Counted from the stretch's first letter, positions 16,904 through 26,267 are shown. The stretch: DNA of 37,970 nt from Actinomycetota bacterium (GCA_009700145.1 WLMQ01000003.1:1-37970); one strand, 5' to 3'. A program made the numbers and translations. Notes: a model not told the origin generated them from the letters alone.

Positions 16904-17461
16904 CTAGGCGCCGAACTTGGGGGATTCGTCAGTCATGTACATGATTGACGCGCTGAGCTGGCAGGCAAATCGATGGAACTTGAGCATGAAATCGAACATG
17001 CCGCGCGGTTGCTTGCCCGTAAACAAGATGGCGAGCCATGTCAATTCAGCACACACCAAAAAGCCGATTCCGGTGAAAATCGCGACGATGAACGCAGGGA
17101 TGAGAAGTAGGAAGCGGAAAAGTGTCTTCAGGCGACTGGCCTTGGCGTCGAATTCAAACGTGAATTCTGTTGGCTCGCCGTTTGGTTCGGCACCGATATT
17201 GGGGAACTTGTCAAACATGTATGTCGAGTACGCCTGGACGCGGGCGGCGTAACCCAGCCAATTGCGCTGGACATTCCACAAAGACTGGTTGCGCTTACCT
17301 GTGATGATGATGACCCACCACTGCAAGAACGTGCACACCAATGCCGCGATCTGCCAAACGCTTGACACGATCTGGTGGGGTATTGCGAGCAAGTACCTGA
17401 AGATGTTGGAGAATCGACTACGGGGTTCGGTGTATTGGATTGAAAACTGTGGTTGTGACAT
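16904..17461 (-). CDS. DUF4389-type membrane protein
   Basis: This 185-residue protein has two copies of a membrane unit: SRFSNIFRYLLAIPHQIV...WWVIIITGKRNQSLWN (about residues 15-65) and SRLKTLFRFLLLIPAFIV...WLAILFTGKQPRGMFD (about 109-160). Each has two hydrophobic helices ending in a W-x-x-I-x-x-T-G-K loop, followed by an Arg-rich segment. This is the pattern of DUF4389, a family without a known function. A perfect Shine-Dalgarno (AAGGAGG) precedes the ATG at 17461, and a good promoter is visible just upstream. It has its own promoter and terminator, so it is a single-gene transcript, divergent from the L,D-transpeptidase gene. Confidence 0.87.
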   Translation of the reverse strand: MSQPQFSIQYTEPRSRFSNIFRYLLAIPHQIVSSVWQIAALVCTFLQWWVIIITGKRNQSLWNVQRNWLGYAARVQAYSTYMFDKFPNIGAEPNGEPTEFTFEFDAKASRLKTLFRFLLLIPAFIVAIFTGIGFLVCAELTWLAILFTGKQPRGMFDFMLKFHRFACQLSASIMYMTDESPKFGA

Positions 17462-17473
17462 GGATCCTCCTTA

Positions 17474-17512
17474 GATCAAGGGCACTATACGAACCCCTGA
17501 TCCGAATGTCAC
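17474..17512 (-). promoter_or_regulatory. Sigma-70-like promoter of DUF4389 gene, -10 inside an inverted repeat
   Basis: On the minus strand GTGACA (17512-17507) is a -35 element, followed after exactly 17 bases by TATAGT (17489-17484) as the -10. GATCAAGGG (17474-17482) and CCCCTGATC (17494-17502) form an inverted repeat with one mismatch around the -10, a layout typical of a repressor site. The start codon is 23 bases after the -10. Confidence 0.65.
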
Positions 17513-17573
17513 GCATTGTTACATTCTCTGGGAGCGCCAACACTTTGTCCTGCGTAATGGGTACTTTGAAGAA

Positions 17574-18563
17574 ATGCCAAGTTTGTGCCGTACTTGTGTC
17601 GCCGCAGGTTCGGCGGGCCTTCTTCTGTTAGTCGCTGCCTGCTCGTCGGGGTCGGCGCAAGGAGCGACCAGGGCTTCGGCGGTGACAACGCTTGTCGCGG
17701 AGTCGACGACTAGCCCAGAAATCACGACTTCGACGTCCACCTCAACGACGTCGTCGACGACGACGATCGCTCCAACCACAACTGAGGCGACAACGACGAC
17801 GACCCTGCCTGAGGTCACTGCACTGATGACCCCGTTAGTCGCTGTTGGAAGAAATGATGGTTTAGAAACTGCTCGTATCCAAGAACGATTGCTTGAACTC
17901 GGATTTTGGTTGATGCTCGTTGATGGTGACTTTGGGGGAACGACCAAACAAGCGGTGATGGCCTTTCAAAAAAATGTCGGACTCGAGGCAACTGCCAGCG
18001 TCGATCAGGCAACGGCCGATGCATTAACACTTGCAACTATTCGCGCAGTCGGTCAATCAAACGAACCAGGTACTTCGGTTGAAGTTGATAAAGACAAGCA
18101 AGTTTTATTCATCATGAACTCGGGAAAGCTTTTGTGGGCGTTGAATATTTCAACGGGTAGCGGCCAATACTTTCTTGAAATGAATCAAAATGATTTAGTG
18201 ACCTGGGAAACGGGACGTTCATTGACTCCATCTGGGCATTACAAAATCAATCGTGAAAAGGCCGACGGCTGGTGGGACGGAGATCTTGGGCAGATCTATC
18301 GGCCGAAGTATTTCAACGGCGGTATTGCGATTCATGGTTCGATGAAAATTCCTAATTATCCGGCTTCGCACGGTTGTGTGCGGGTGAGCACTCAAGCAAT
18401 GGACATGATTTGGGCATCGGGGTTGTTGCCCAAGAAGACTCCGGTGTGGGTATATGGAAATGATATTGAAGCTGAAGGTGAACCTCCGGTCGTGCCAACG
18501 ACAACCACAACGACCACTCTGCCGGTCGATCCAAACCTCACGACGACTATTGCCCCGGCCTGA
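17574..18563 (+). CDS. L,D-transpeptidase lipoprotein with peptidoglycan-binding domain
   Basis: This 329-residue cell-wall enzyme has a lipoprotein signal (LLLLVAAC, lipidated Cys23), a Ser/Thr-rich stalk (about 37-80), a PG_binding_1 domain (about 88-152; RIQERLLELGF, VDGDFGGTTKQAVMAFQ) and a YkuD catalytic domain (about 166-296) with H254 (IAIHGS), H266 and Cys268 (SHGCVRV). Such enzymes form 3-3 peptide crosslinks in peptidoglycan or attach proteins to it. A second Thr-rich tail ends the protein. The low-complexity stalk resembles the Thr/Pro linkers of the large lipoprotein at 1187-4861. The start at 17574 gives the signal peptide directly. Confidence 0.93.
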   Translation: MPSLCRTCVAAGSAGLLLLVAACSSGSAQGATRASAVTTLVAESTTSPEITTSTSTSTTSSTTTIAPTTTEATTTTTLPEVTALMTPLVAVGRNDGLETARIQERLLELGFWLMLVDGDFGGTTKQAVMAFQKNVGLEATASVDQATADALTLATIRAVGQSNEPGTSVEVDKDKQVLFIMNSGKLLWALNISTGSGQYFLEMNQNDLVTWETGRSLTPSGHYKINREKADGWWDGDLGQIYRPKYFNGGIAIHGSMKIPNYPASHGCVRVSTQAMDMIWASGLLPKKTPVWVYGNDIEAEGEPPVVPTTTTTTTLPVDPNLTTTIAPA

Positions 18564-18642
18564 ACACATTTGGCGTACTCGTAACGAACGAGTTCGTTTG
18601 GTGTTCGCTCAACTACGGGTGCAAACTTGGCAGAATGTCTAT

Positions 18643-19332
18643 GTGACTGATCAATCTCAAGCATCCCTCGGCGCTCGACTCTTAGCCGAAGGGCTTGGTA
18701 CTGCTTTCTTGGTGGCTGTTGTGGTCGGTTCGGGCATCATGGCGCAACGACTTTCACCGAACGATGTCGGTTTGCAATTACTTGAAAATGCTGCGGCAAC
18801 AGCAGGAGGGCTGATTGCGCTGATCTTGGCGTTGGGGCCGGTCTCGGGAGCGCACTTCAATCCGGTCGTTTCGTTAGTCGCTCGATTATTTGGTGGACTC
18901 ACTAATCGCGAATTGGCGTTGTACTCGATAGTGCAGATCGTCGGTGGATGCGTGGGCGCAATGATTGCGAATGTCATGTTTGAACTGGATGCGGTGAATT
19001 GGTCAACGAAGGATCGGTCGTCAGGGGCTTTGTGGTTTTCTGAGATCATCGCCACGATCGGACTTGTTGTGGTGATCTTTTGCATCGTGCGCTCTGGTCG
19101 TGCCTCTGCAGTGCCTTACGCGGTTGGTGTTTGGATTGGGGGGGCGTATTGGTTTACCTCATCCACCAGTTTTGCAAATCCTGCTGTCGACTTTGCCCGC
19201 TCAATGTCGGACACCTTTGCAGGTATCAAACCCTCGTCGATTCCGGGGTTCTTGATTGCTCAATTGATCGGTGGGATATTGGCGTTCATTTTGGTGAAGA
19301 TGTTGTATCCGGTCGCCAAAGAAGAAAACTGA
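18643..19332 (+). CDS. Aquaporin/MIP-family channel
   Basis: This 229-residue channel has six membrane helices and the two half-helix pore motifs: NPV in GAHFNPVV and NPA in SFANPAVDFARS. The N-terminal VVVGSGIMAQ segment resembles the aquaporin branch often found with arsenic-resistance genes (AqpS-like), but no ars gene is nearby. Water, glycerol or small uncharged metalloid acids are possible substrates. The GTG at 18643 was chosen because it begins just before the first helix; GTG 18601 is an alternative. The frame stays open back into the transpeptidase gene but that part is not family-like. It lies 79 bases after the transpeptidase on the same strand. Confidence 0.88.
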   Translation: MTDQSQASLGARLLAEGLGTAFLVAVVVGSGIMAQRLSPNDVGLQLLENAAATAGGLIALILALGPVSGAHFNPVVSLVARLFGGLTNRELALYSIVQIVGGCVGAMIANVMFELDAVNWSTKDRSSGALWFSEIIATIGLVVVIFCIVRSGRASAVPYAVGVWIGGAYWFTSSTSFANPAVDFARSMSDTFAGIKPSSIPGFLIAQLIGGILAFILVKMLYPVAKEEN

Positions 19333-19354
19333 CATCAACACGCTGAAAGTGGAC

Positions 19355-20617
19355 TTATAGCTTTCCGTCGACCATCAATTGAATTGCCCGACGACAGGTG
19401 CGGTTGAAAGCATCAACTGCCATATACAAATGTTCATCGGAAGTGTCTTCTTCTTTGGTGTGGCTGAGGCCAGCAATTGATGATGAGAAAATCATGACGG
19501 TCGGAATACTGCGGGCCATTTCGCTGGCATCGTGAAGTGCGCCACTGGGTAACTCCACATCATGGCCTTCAACCTCGCGAACACTCAGACGCGCTGCCTC
19601 GAGGAGCGCGGGGTGGAACGGCATTGGGGGAATGCGGAAGATGTGTTCAAATTCGACAGTGCATCCTTCGGCCTCGGCGGCGGCATGAGCAGCCGCAATG
19701 CTTTCGCTATACATCGCTGCCAATTCGGCGGTATCAATGTGGCGCATATCAAGAGTGATTGTGGTTTCGCCAGCAACTGCAGTGACGACGCCGGGTTTGC
19801 AGGCCACTGCTCCAACAGTTGTGACACCGTCGTGACTCTCCCCGATATCGGCCACTGCTAAAGCCAATCGAGCAGCAGCACGAAAACTGTCGCGGCGCAT
19901 TGGCATCGGCATCGTTCCGGCGTGCGCAGCTTGACCTTTGAAAATGAGTCGCTCGCGTTCAATGCCTTTGGTCCCGGTGACCGTGCAAATTCCTAAGTTC
20001 ATTGATTCAAGAATCGGGCCTTGTTCAATGTGAACTTCAACATATGCCTTGGTATCGGCAACGCGAGTTTGGGCTCCATCCAGATTGTCGATATCAACGC
20101 CGTGTTGCGGCAAGATGTCGATCAGTTTGTTGCCCTCTTTGTCGGAGAGTCCGCGCATGATGTCAACGTCAACTGTGCCCATGACTGCTGCTGAACCAAA
20201 GAGCGAACGACTAAACCGAGCGCCTTCCTCGTCGGCCCAATCAACAAGAGCGACCGTGACCGCAGGAGTGCCTTGAGCGGCGAGTGAGCGCAATAGTTCA
20301 AGACCGGCAAATACACCCAGGGCACCGTCAAGCCATCCGCCTTTGGGGACGCTGTCAAGGTGACTACCAACAACCAGGGTGTCTTTCGAAATTCCACGAA
20401 GGTAGGCCCAGAGGTTGCCGGCTTCGTCCACGTCAACCTCAACGGGCAAGCCACTCAGTTCTTCACGCAACAGGTTGCGAGCATTCACCCATTCAGGGGT
20501 CCAGCAGAGGCGTCGTGAGCCTTCTGGGCCTCCTGTGCGGGATGCCAATTCACGCAAGTCAGCGACAACCCGCTGGGGGCTAAAAGTTCCGGTGTCTACG
20601 GCGGTGTTACTCGACAT
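19355..20617 (-). CDS. M20-family Zn-dependent amidohydrolase (N-carbamoyl-amino-acid hydrolase/allantoate amidohydrolase type)
   Basis: This 420-residue metallohydrolase has the M20 metal-binding motifs: SHLDSVPKGGWLDGALGV (His and Asp ligands), DWADEEGARF (Glu pair) and VEVHIEQGP. The dimer-domain motif AAHAGTMPMPMRRDSF and the late LPSGALHDASEMA follow. This set is typical of N-carbamoyl-L-amino acid hydrolases, beta-ureidopropionases and allantoate amidohydrolases, which remove carbamoyl or ureido nitrogen. The precise substrate cannot be told. ATG 20617 was chosen over a start at 20638 that would overlap folB. The gene is divergent from folB with a 14-base gap that contains the 10-bp palindrome ACGGTACCGT (20624-20633). 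Confidence 0.9.
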   Translation of the reverse strand: MSSNTAVDTGTFSPQRVVADLRELASRTGGPEGSRRLCWTPEWVNARNLLREELSGLPVEVDVDEAGNLWAYLRGISKDTLVVGSHLDSVPKGGWLDGALGVFAGLELLRSLAAQGTPAVTVALVDWADEEGARFSRSLFGSAAVMGTVDVDIMRGLSDKEGNKLIDILPQHGVDIDNLDGAQTRVADTKAYVEVHIEQGPILESMNLGICTVTGTKGIERERLIFKGQAAHAGTMPMPMRRDSFRAAARLALAVADIGESHDGVTTVGAVACKPGVVTAVAGETTITLDMRHIDTAELAAMYSESIAAAHAAAEAEGCTVEFEHIFRIPPMPFHPALLEAARLSVREVEGHDVELPSGALHDASEMARSIPTVMIFSSSIAGLSHTKEEDTSDEHLYMAVDAFNRTCRRAIQLMVDGKL

Positions 20618-20631
20618 GCCATAACGGTACC

Positions 20632-21015
20632 GTGGCACCTGTGATTGATCACATTCTTATTAACGAACTTCGGGTCGTCAGCGTCATCGGGGTACTCGAC
20701 CACGAACGCCTGTCAGCCCAACCGCTGCAAATTGATGTGGATATTCATGTAGATCTGCACGATGCCGGATCAAGCGATGATCTCACCCAGACGGTCCACT
20801 ATGGCGAAGTATGTATGCAACTTGCCGAGATTGCTCGATCAACTTCTGATCAATTGCTTGAACGATTGGCTCAACGTATGGCCGATGTCGTGTTGTCATT
20901 TCCGCATGTTTTGGCAGTTGACCTGACTTTGACCAAACTTCGACCACCGGTTCCTGAAGATGTTCAGTCGACAGCAGTACGAATTCATCGCGCCGCGCTT
21001 CGAACCAACGAGTAA
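20632..21015 (+). CDS. folB: Dihydroneopterin aldolase
   Basis: This 127-residue enzyme of folate synthesis cleaves dihydroneopterin to 6-hydroxymethyl-dihydropterin. Family features are the N-terminal INELRVVSVIGVLDHER segment, VHYGEVCMQLAEI (the substrate-site Tyr), the RLAQRMADVVL helix and the TLTKLRPPVPED segment with the catalytic-site Lys. Length is typical. The start is GTG 20632 or, three codons later, GTG 20641. folK begins 3 bases after the stop, so the two consecutive pathway steps are surely co-transcribed. Confidence 0.94.
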   Translation: MAPVIDHILINELRVVSVIGVLDHERLSAQPLQIDVDIHVDLHDAGSSDDLTQTVHYGEVCMQLAEIARSTSDQLLERLAQRMADVVLSFPHVLAVDLTLTKLRPPVPEDVQSTAVRIHRAALRTNE

Positions 21016-21018
21016 AAC

Positions 21019-21498
21019 GTGCACGAAGCGATTATTGCTCTAGGAAGTAATTTAGGAGACCGAGTTCAATCGTTGAATGATGCCATTGAACAATTTGGTG
21101 TCCATGTGCTGAAACAATCTCAGGTTTTTGAGACAGACCCAGTTGGTGGCCCAGAAAATCAAGGGGCGTATCTCAACATGGTTGTGGCGCTGGAAACCGA
21201 ACTTGATCCGTATGCGCTCATGCGATGGTTACATCGCATTGAAGCCGAAGCAGGAAGGGTGCGGGAGATTCATTGGGGTCCACGCACGCTCGATTTAGAT
21301 TTGCTTTTTTATGATGCTGTGTCAATCGCTGGCGGCGAGTTAACCGTGCCGCATCCGAGATATGCCGAAAGGCGTTTTGTCTTGGCGCCACTGCAAGAAG
21401 TTGCCCCTGAAAGATGCCCAAAGAATTGGGATGCAACACTTCCTCCTGATGCAGTGCACCCGCGCGGCGCACTCGCACATCTCACATCTTCTCTATAA
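21019..21498 (+). CDS. folK: 6-hydroxymethyl-7,8-dihydropterin pyrophosphokinase
   Basis: This 159-residue HPPK transfers pyrophosphate from ATP to hydroxymethyl-dihydropterin, the step after FolB. Signatures are ALGSNLGDR at residues 7-15, FETDPVGGPENQGAYLNMVV for pterin binding, and GPRTLDLDLLFYD, which holds the Asp pair that binds magnesium. The start is GTG 21019, 3 bases after folB. The final 6 bases overlap the convergent DHPS-like gene. The next pathway enzyme would be dihydropteroate synthase; the convergent gene resembles it but seems diverged. Confidence 0.95.
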   Translation: MHEAIIALGSNLGDRVQSLNDAIEQFGVHVLKQSQVFETDPVGGPENQGAYLNMVVALETELDPYALMRWLHRIEAEAGRVREIHWGPRTLDLDLLFYDAVSIAGGELTVPHPRYAERRFVLAPLQEVAPERCPKNWDATLPPDAVHPRGALAHLTSSL

Positions 21499-22269
21499 GC
21501 CAAGTTGCCGTTCAACCCGACGAATTTTCTCGGGGTAGTGACCACGACCGAACTCGGGTTGTTGGCGCAAAACGATCTCGAGTAGTTCATCGTGTTGTGC
21601 AGTTTCTTTCCAGGGCAATGCGATGTAGAGCGGCAGATTGAAGATTCGTAAGCGATCAAGGTTCGAGTACACGCGCTTTTGATAGATGTAGCGCTCGTCC
21701 CACGGCCAATTCGAAGGAGCAAAGCCAGTGCCCGGATCAAGGATGCAGAGATGTCGCAATCCAAAGCGGTCGGCAACTTTGAGCTGTTCAGTAAAGAAGT
21801 CAAGCATGACCTGAATGGGGTCGGCCTTCACGAGTTCCATTTCGCGCGGATTTGGTCCCGATAAAAATGGCAGCACAATGGGTGCCTGAAAATCGGCGGC
21901 AACTTGCCACATCTCATCGTTTTGCATTCCGTCAGCAGCGTTGATGACTGTTGCCCCATGTTCAAGAGCAAGACGCGTGACCTGGGGTTTCCACGAATCA
22001 ATACTGAGGGGCACATTGAACTGCGCCAAGGTTTCGACGATCTCTTTGAGGCGGTCCCATTCTTCTTGCCAGGGGATCACTGAGGCGTTATCAGTTGAAC
22101 CTTGTCCGCCCAGATCGATACCGTCGCACCCGTGATTCAGGAGATATTCACCTCTCCGTTTGGCAGAAGTGGCATCAGTTGCGATTGAATCGAGGTTTAA
22201 TGAGTCAGGTGAAGCGTTCACCACGCCGTACAAGAACATGTTCCGCAGGCTACGGGATGGAGTTGACAT
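21493..22269 (-). CDS. Dihydropteroate-synthase-like protein (divergent FolP paralog)
   Basis: This protein of about 258 residues has the pterin-binding TIM-barrel pattern of DHPS: GVVNASPDSLN (for GILNVTPDSFSDGG), GCDGIDLGGQGS (for GADIIDIGGES), PLSIDSWKPQVTRLALEHGATVINAADG and LDPGTGFAPS. The FSDGG loop is lost, the Asp after INxx is changed, and the terminal SRK and RVHDV motifs are not recognisable. It is closer to the FolP2-type paralogs of Actinobacteria, which lack DHPS activity as far as known. Another pterin-related role is possible. The ATG 22269 shares the CATG at 22267-22270 with the gpgS start; an ATG at 22239 (MFLYGVVN) is a credible later start. Confidence 0.78.
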   Translation of the reverse strand: MSTPSRSLRNMFLYGVVNASPDSLNLDSIATDATSAKRRGEYLLNHGCDGIDLGGQGSTDNASVIPWQEEWDRLKEIVETLAQFNVPLSIDSWKPQVTRLALEHGATVINAADGMQNDEMWQVAADFQAPIVLPFLSGPNPREMELVKADPIQVMLDFFTEQLKVADRFGLRHLCILDPGTGFAPSNWPWDERYIYQKRVYSNLDRLRIFNLPLYIALPWKETAQHDELLEIVLRQQPEFGRGHYPEKIRRVERQLGL

Positions 22270-23170
22270 GAGCGCAGTCAAGACATTTGATCCAACTGGA
22301 TGGGACCTTGCTTACGCTTTGAGCCTGAAAGGCGATCGCACGATCTCGGTCTGTATTCCGTGCCGTAACGAAGCTCAGACAGTCGGCGACCTCGTTCGGA
22401 TGATTGAACCGACTCTCGTTGGCACATTGGTTGATGAATTGATTGTGCTTGACGATGACTCGACCGATGGTACTGATGAAATTGCCGCAGAGGCTGGAGC
22501 AACAGTAGTACCAGTTGATTTTGTGCATTTCTTTCACGGAGCCGCGCGCGGAAAAGGAAACGCACTGTGGGCGAGCTTGTTGGCGAGTGCTGGTGACATC
22601 GTTGTTTGGATTGACGGCGATATCACGAGTTTCACCACCGATTGGATTGTTCGGCTAGTGACTCCATTGCTCATCGACGATGAACTCGGACTGGTCAAAG
22701 CAAATTACGAACGTCCGTCTCACTTGGGCGGTGGTGGACGAACGACTGAACTCGTCGCACGGCCATTGTTGTCGATGTACTTTCCAGAAATTGCCGATTT
22801 GCAACAGCCGCTCGCTGGTGAATTTGCTGGTCGACGAAGCATGCTTGAGGCAATTCCTTTCGCAACCGGTTGGGGCGTTGAAATTGGCATGTTGATCGAT
22901 ATGGCCGAAAAGTTTGGCATTCAAAGTCTTGGCCAGGTTGATCTTGGTGTGCGATTACATCGCCATCATAAATTAGAAACTCTGGCTATCCAAGCTGCAG
23001 AAGTCGCGGCAACTCTGTTATTGCGCACTCCAAATCCGCCGGCATTTGCTGAAGACGTGCCGATGTTGCATCGCAAAGAACTTGGTCCCTTGCAACTCAA
23101 TATCGGTGAGCGACCACCAGTGAATTCGCTTCCGAAAATGGCTCAGTTGCCAAGTTCAGATCGTAAGTAG
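22268..23170 (+). CDS. gpgS: Glucosyl-3-phosphoglycerate synthase
   Basis: This 300-residue GT81-family enzyme makes glucosyl-3-phosphoglycerate from a nucleotide-glucose and 3-phosphoglycerate. The product leads to glucosylglycerate, a compatible solute, or to methylglucose lipopolysaccharide in mycobacteria. Visible are ISVCIPCRNEA (residues 26-36), DDDSTDGT, GKGNALW, the metal-binding DGD (116-118, in WIDGDIT), VKANYERP, and GGGGRTTELVARPLL and QPLAGEFAGRR, which are hallmarks of GpgS. A GGAG at good spacing supports ATG 22268. No gpgP phosphatase is adjacent. The last 28 bases overlap the convergent reductase gene. Confidence 0.93.
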   Translation: MSAVKTFDPTGWDLAYALSLKGDRTISVCIPCRNEAQTVGDLVRMIEPTLVGTLVDELIVLDDDSTDGTDEIAAEAGATVVPVDFVHFFHGAARGKGNALWASLLASAGDIVVWIDGDITSFTTDWIVRLVTPLLIDDELGLVKANYERPSHLGGGGRTTELVARPLLSMYFPEIADLQQPLAGEFAGRRSMLEAIPFATGWGVEIGMLIDMAEKFGIQSLGQVDLGVRLHRHHKLETLAIQAAEVAATLLLRTPNPPAFAEDVPMLHRKELGPLQLNIGERPPVNSLPKMAQLPSSDRK

Positions 23171-23757
23171 CGCAAGAAAACAAAACCCGAGTCTTGGCAT
23201 ACGTGTGCGAGAGTCCATGATTCGTGGTTGAACCATTCGCCTTCGAAAATGCGTGGCGTCGTTCCGCCGATAAACATCGGTGCGATCGTGAGACAAATTT
23301 CGTCAATCAAATTGGCCCGCAACATTTGATTATTCAAACTTGGGCCACCCTCAAGTACACAGATTGATCCGGGAAGGTCGAGCACGATTGTCTCCACCTC
23401 GCCTTCTACGACGCGCGTATTGCCAGCGGCCAAAAGAGTCTGCGTATTCGACCCAAGATCGCCAGTTGTCGATAACACCACGAGTTGTTGGTGTTTCGGC
23501 AACGGCGAGTATGTATCTTTGCGTACGGTTTCGGCGCCAACGAGAACACAGTCAGCCGAGCGATGAAGATGTAGGAAGACTTCGCGGTCGGTTGGTCCGC
23601 CCAACTTTGCCGAGTTGCCGTCGATTGCAGTGGCACCGTCGGCTGTGCTGATCATCGAGAGGACCACCCACGGTCGGTCGTGACGACGAGTGCGGTGAGT
23701 GCCGTCGTAGGCCGCTGCGACCGAAATTTCTTGGGGTCGCGGAAAGAGCATCTGCAC
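23143..23757 (-). CDS. RibD C-terminal-domain reductase (pyrimidine reductase family)
   Basis: This 204-residue protein matches the stand-alone RibD C-terminal, dihydrofolate-reductase-like fold: RPWVVLSMISTADGATA (about residues 28-44), CVLVGAETVRKDTYSP, and ICVLEGGPSLNNQML, which carries the NADPH-binding GG motif. Proteins of this kind reduce a pyrimidine intermediate of flavin synthesis or related compounds. No other riboflavin gene is nearby, so its place in that pathway is uncertain. It converges with gpgS, overlapping it by 28 bases. The start at 23757 is not strongly fixed. Confidence 0.85.
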   Translation of the reverse strand: MQMLFPRPQEISVAAAYDGTHRTRRHDRPWVVLSMISTADGATAIDGNSAKLGGPTDREVFLHLHRSADCVLVGAETVRKDTYSPLPKHQQLVVLSTTGDLGSNTQTLLAAGNTRVVEGEVETIVLDLPGSICVLEGGPSLNNQMLRANLIDEICLTIAPMFIGGTTPRIFEGEWFNHESWTLAHVCQDSGFVFLRYLRSELGN

Positions 23758-23789
23758 GCCCTCTGTCTAGCGGAAGTTTCGGTCATTAA

Positions 23790-23836
23790 TTGGCAAAATT
23801 TCCTGGCGCAGAGTTTCTGACACTCCGTCAGATGGG
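23790..23836 (+). promoter_or_regulatory. Operator site 2 (TTTCTGACA palindrome) with -35-like element
   Basis: TTTCTGACA and a diverged CGTCAGA half form an imperfect copy (23812-23836) of the island's shared palindrome, centred at 23824. TTGGCA at 23790-23795 resembles a -35, so the operator would cover the -10 and start region. It ends 15 bases before the ATG of the acyl-CoA dehydrogenase gene. Confidence 0.65.
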
Positions 23837-23851
23837 GGGTAAGGTGAATCC

Positions 23852-25036
23852 ATGTATCTCGCCGAAACTCCCGAACAGCAGGCACTACGCAAAGAACTCC
23901 GTGAATATTTTGCGGCGATGTTGACTCCTGAAGTACGAGCAGAGTTGGGTGAATCAGGCGAAGGAAGGCCGTTGTTTCGTGAGCTCGTGCGCAAACTTGG
24001 CGCCGACGGTTGGCTCGGACTCGGATGGCCCAAAGAATTCGGTGGCCAGGGACGACCGGCAACCGATCAGTTCATCATGTTCGACGAAATTCAGCGGGCC
24101 CACGCGCCGTTCCCGTTCGTCACGGTGAACACGGTTGGTCCGGCCATCATGGCCCATGGAACCCAAGCGCAAAAAGATCAGTACCTCACCGGAATTCTTC
24201 AAGGTGAAATTAACTTCGCCATTGGTTATACCGAACCAGAAGCCGGAACCGACCTTGCGAGTCTGAAGTGCTCGGCGGTACTTGATGGTGATGAGTGGGT
24301 CATCAATGGCAACAAGGTGTACACATCGGGCGCTAACCAATCTGACTATGTCTGGTTGGCATGCCGTACCGACACCGAAGCACCCAAGCACCAAGGCATC
24401 ACGTTGATCATTGTTCCGACCAAGACGCCGGGCTTTGAATGGACTCCCATTGTGACTGTCGGTGGAGTGATGACGACAGCGACTTATTACACCGATGTAC
24501 GCGTTCCGAAAGAAAACGTGATCGGAGAGATCAACGGTGGTTGGAAGCTCATCACGATGCAACTCAATCACGAGCGCGTTGGATTGGCGGCACTGTCGGG
24601 TTTGACCGAACGTCTGTTAGACGATGTCACTACGTGGTGTCGCGTCACTCCAAGCGGAACCGGCAACGATCAAAAGATGATTGATGTTCCGTGGGTGCAA
24701 GCCGATCTGGCAAAGAGCCATGCACTTCTTGATGCGATTCGATTGATGACCTGGAAGTTGGCCAAAGCAGTTTCGGATAACACGCTCGGACCGGCCGAAG
24801 CATCTGGCGTCAAAGTCTTCGGCACTGAAAAGGCTGTCGAGGTTTATCGAACTCTTCAGGGAATTCTTGGCCCGGTATCGCACCTACGAGAAGGATCTGA
24901 AGGCGCAGTCATCCATGGTGAAGTTGAACGTGCCGCTCGGGCCGCACAGATCAACACATTTGGTGGTGGCGTGAATGAGATTCAGCGCGAATTGGTAGCA
25001 ACCGCTGGTTTAGGACTCGTGCGCTCAACTCGATAA
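23852..25036 (+). CDS. Acyl-CoA dehydrogenase, ChsE2/ChsE4-like (FadE29/FadE26-type)
   Basis: This 394-residue acyl-CoA dehydrogenase subunit closely resembles mycobacterial FadE29 (ChsE2) and FadE26 (ChsE4) of cholesterol side-chain degradation. Shared marks are WLGLGWPKEFGGQG (residues 52-65), the FAIGYTEPEAGTDLASL segment, which binds FAD and substrate, ATYYTDVRVP and the C-terminal TFGGGVNEIQRE. These proteins form alpha2beta2 heterotetramers with a FadE28/FadE27-type subunit; the likely partner here is the ChsE1-like protein at 29122-30246 on the opposite strand. A purine-rich GGGGGGTAAGG region precedes the ATG. It converges with the thiolase gene, with a 7-base gap. Exact substrate chain length is inference. 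Confidence 0.88.
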   Translation: MYLAETPEQQALRKELREYFAAMLTPEVRAELGESGEGRPLFRELVRKLGADGWLGLGWPKEFGGQGRPATDQFIMFDEIQRAHAPFPFVTVNTVGPAIMAHGTQAQKDQYLTGILQGEINFAIGYTEPEAGTDLASLKCSAVLDGDEWVINGNKVYTSGANQSDYVWLACRTDTEAPKHQGITLIIVPTKTPGFEWTPIVTVGGVMTTATYYTDVRVPKENVIGEINGGWKLITMQLNHERVGLAALSGLTERLLDDVTTWCRVTPSGTGNDQKMIDVPWVQADLAKSHALLDAIRLMTWKLAKAVSDNTLGPAEASGVKVFGTEKAVEVYRTLQGILGPVSHLREGSEGAVIHGEVERAARAAQINTFGGGVNEIQRELVATAGLGLVRSTR

Positions 25037-25043
25037 ATGTGTT

Positions 25044-26267
<1,224 letters not shown>

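Noticed and set aside
18583-18598. LexA-like palindrome AACGAAC-GA-GTTCGTT before the aquaporin gene
   Set aside because: The actinobacterial SOS box needs four bases between GAAC and GTTC; here there are two, and the gene is not a damage-response gene. It may still be an unrelated small inverted repeat.
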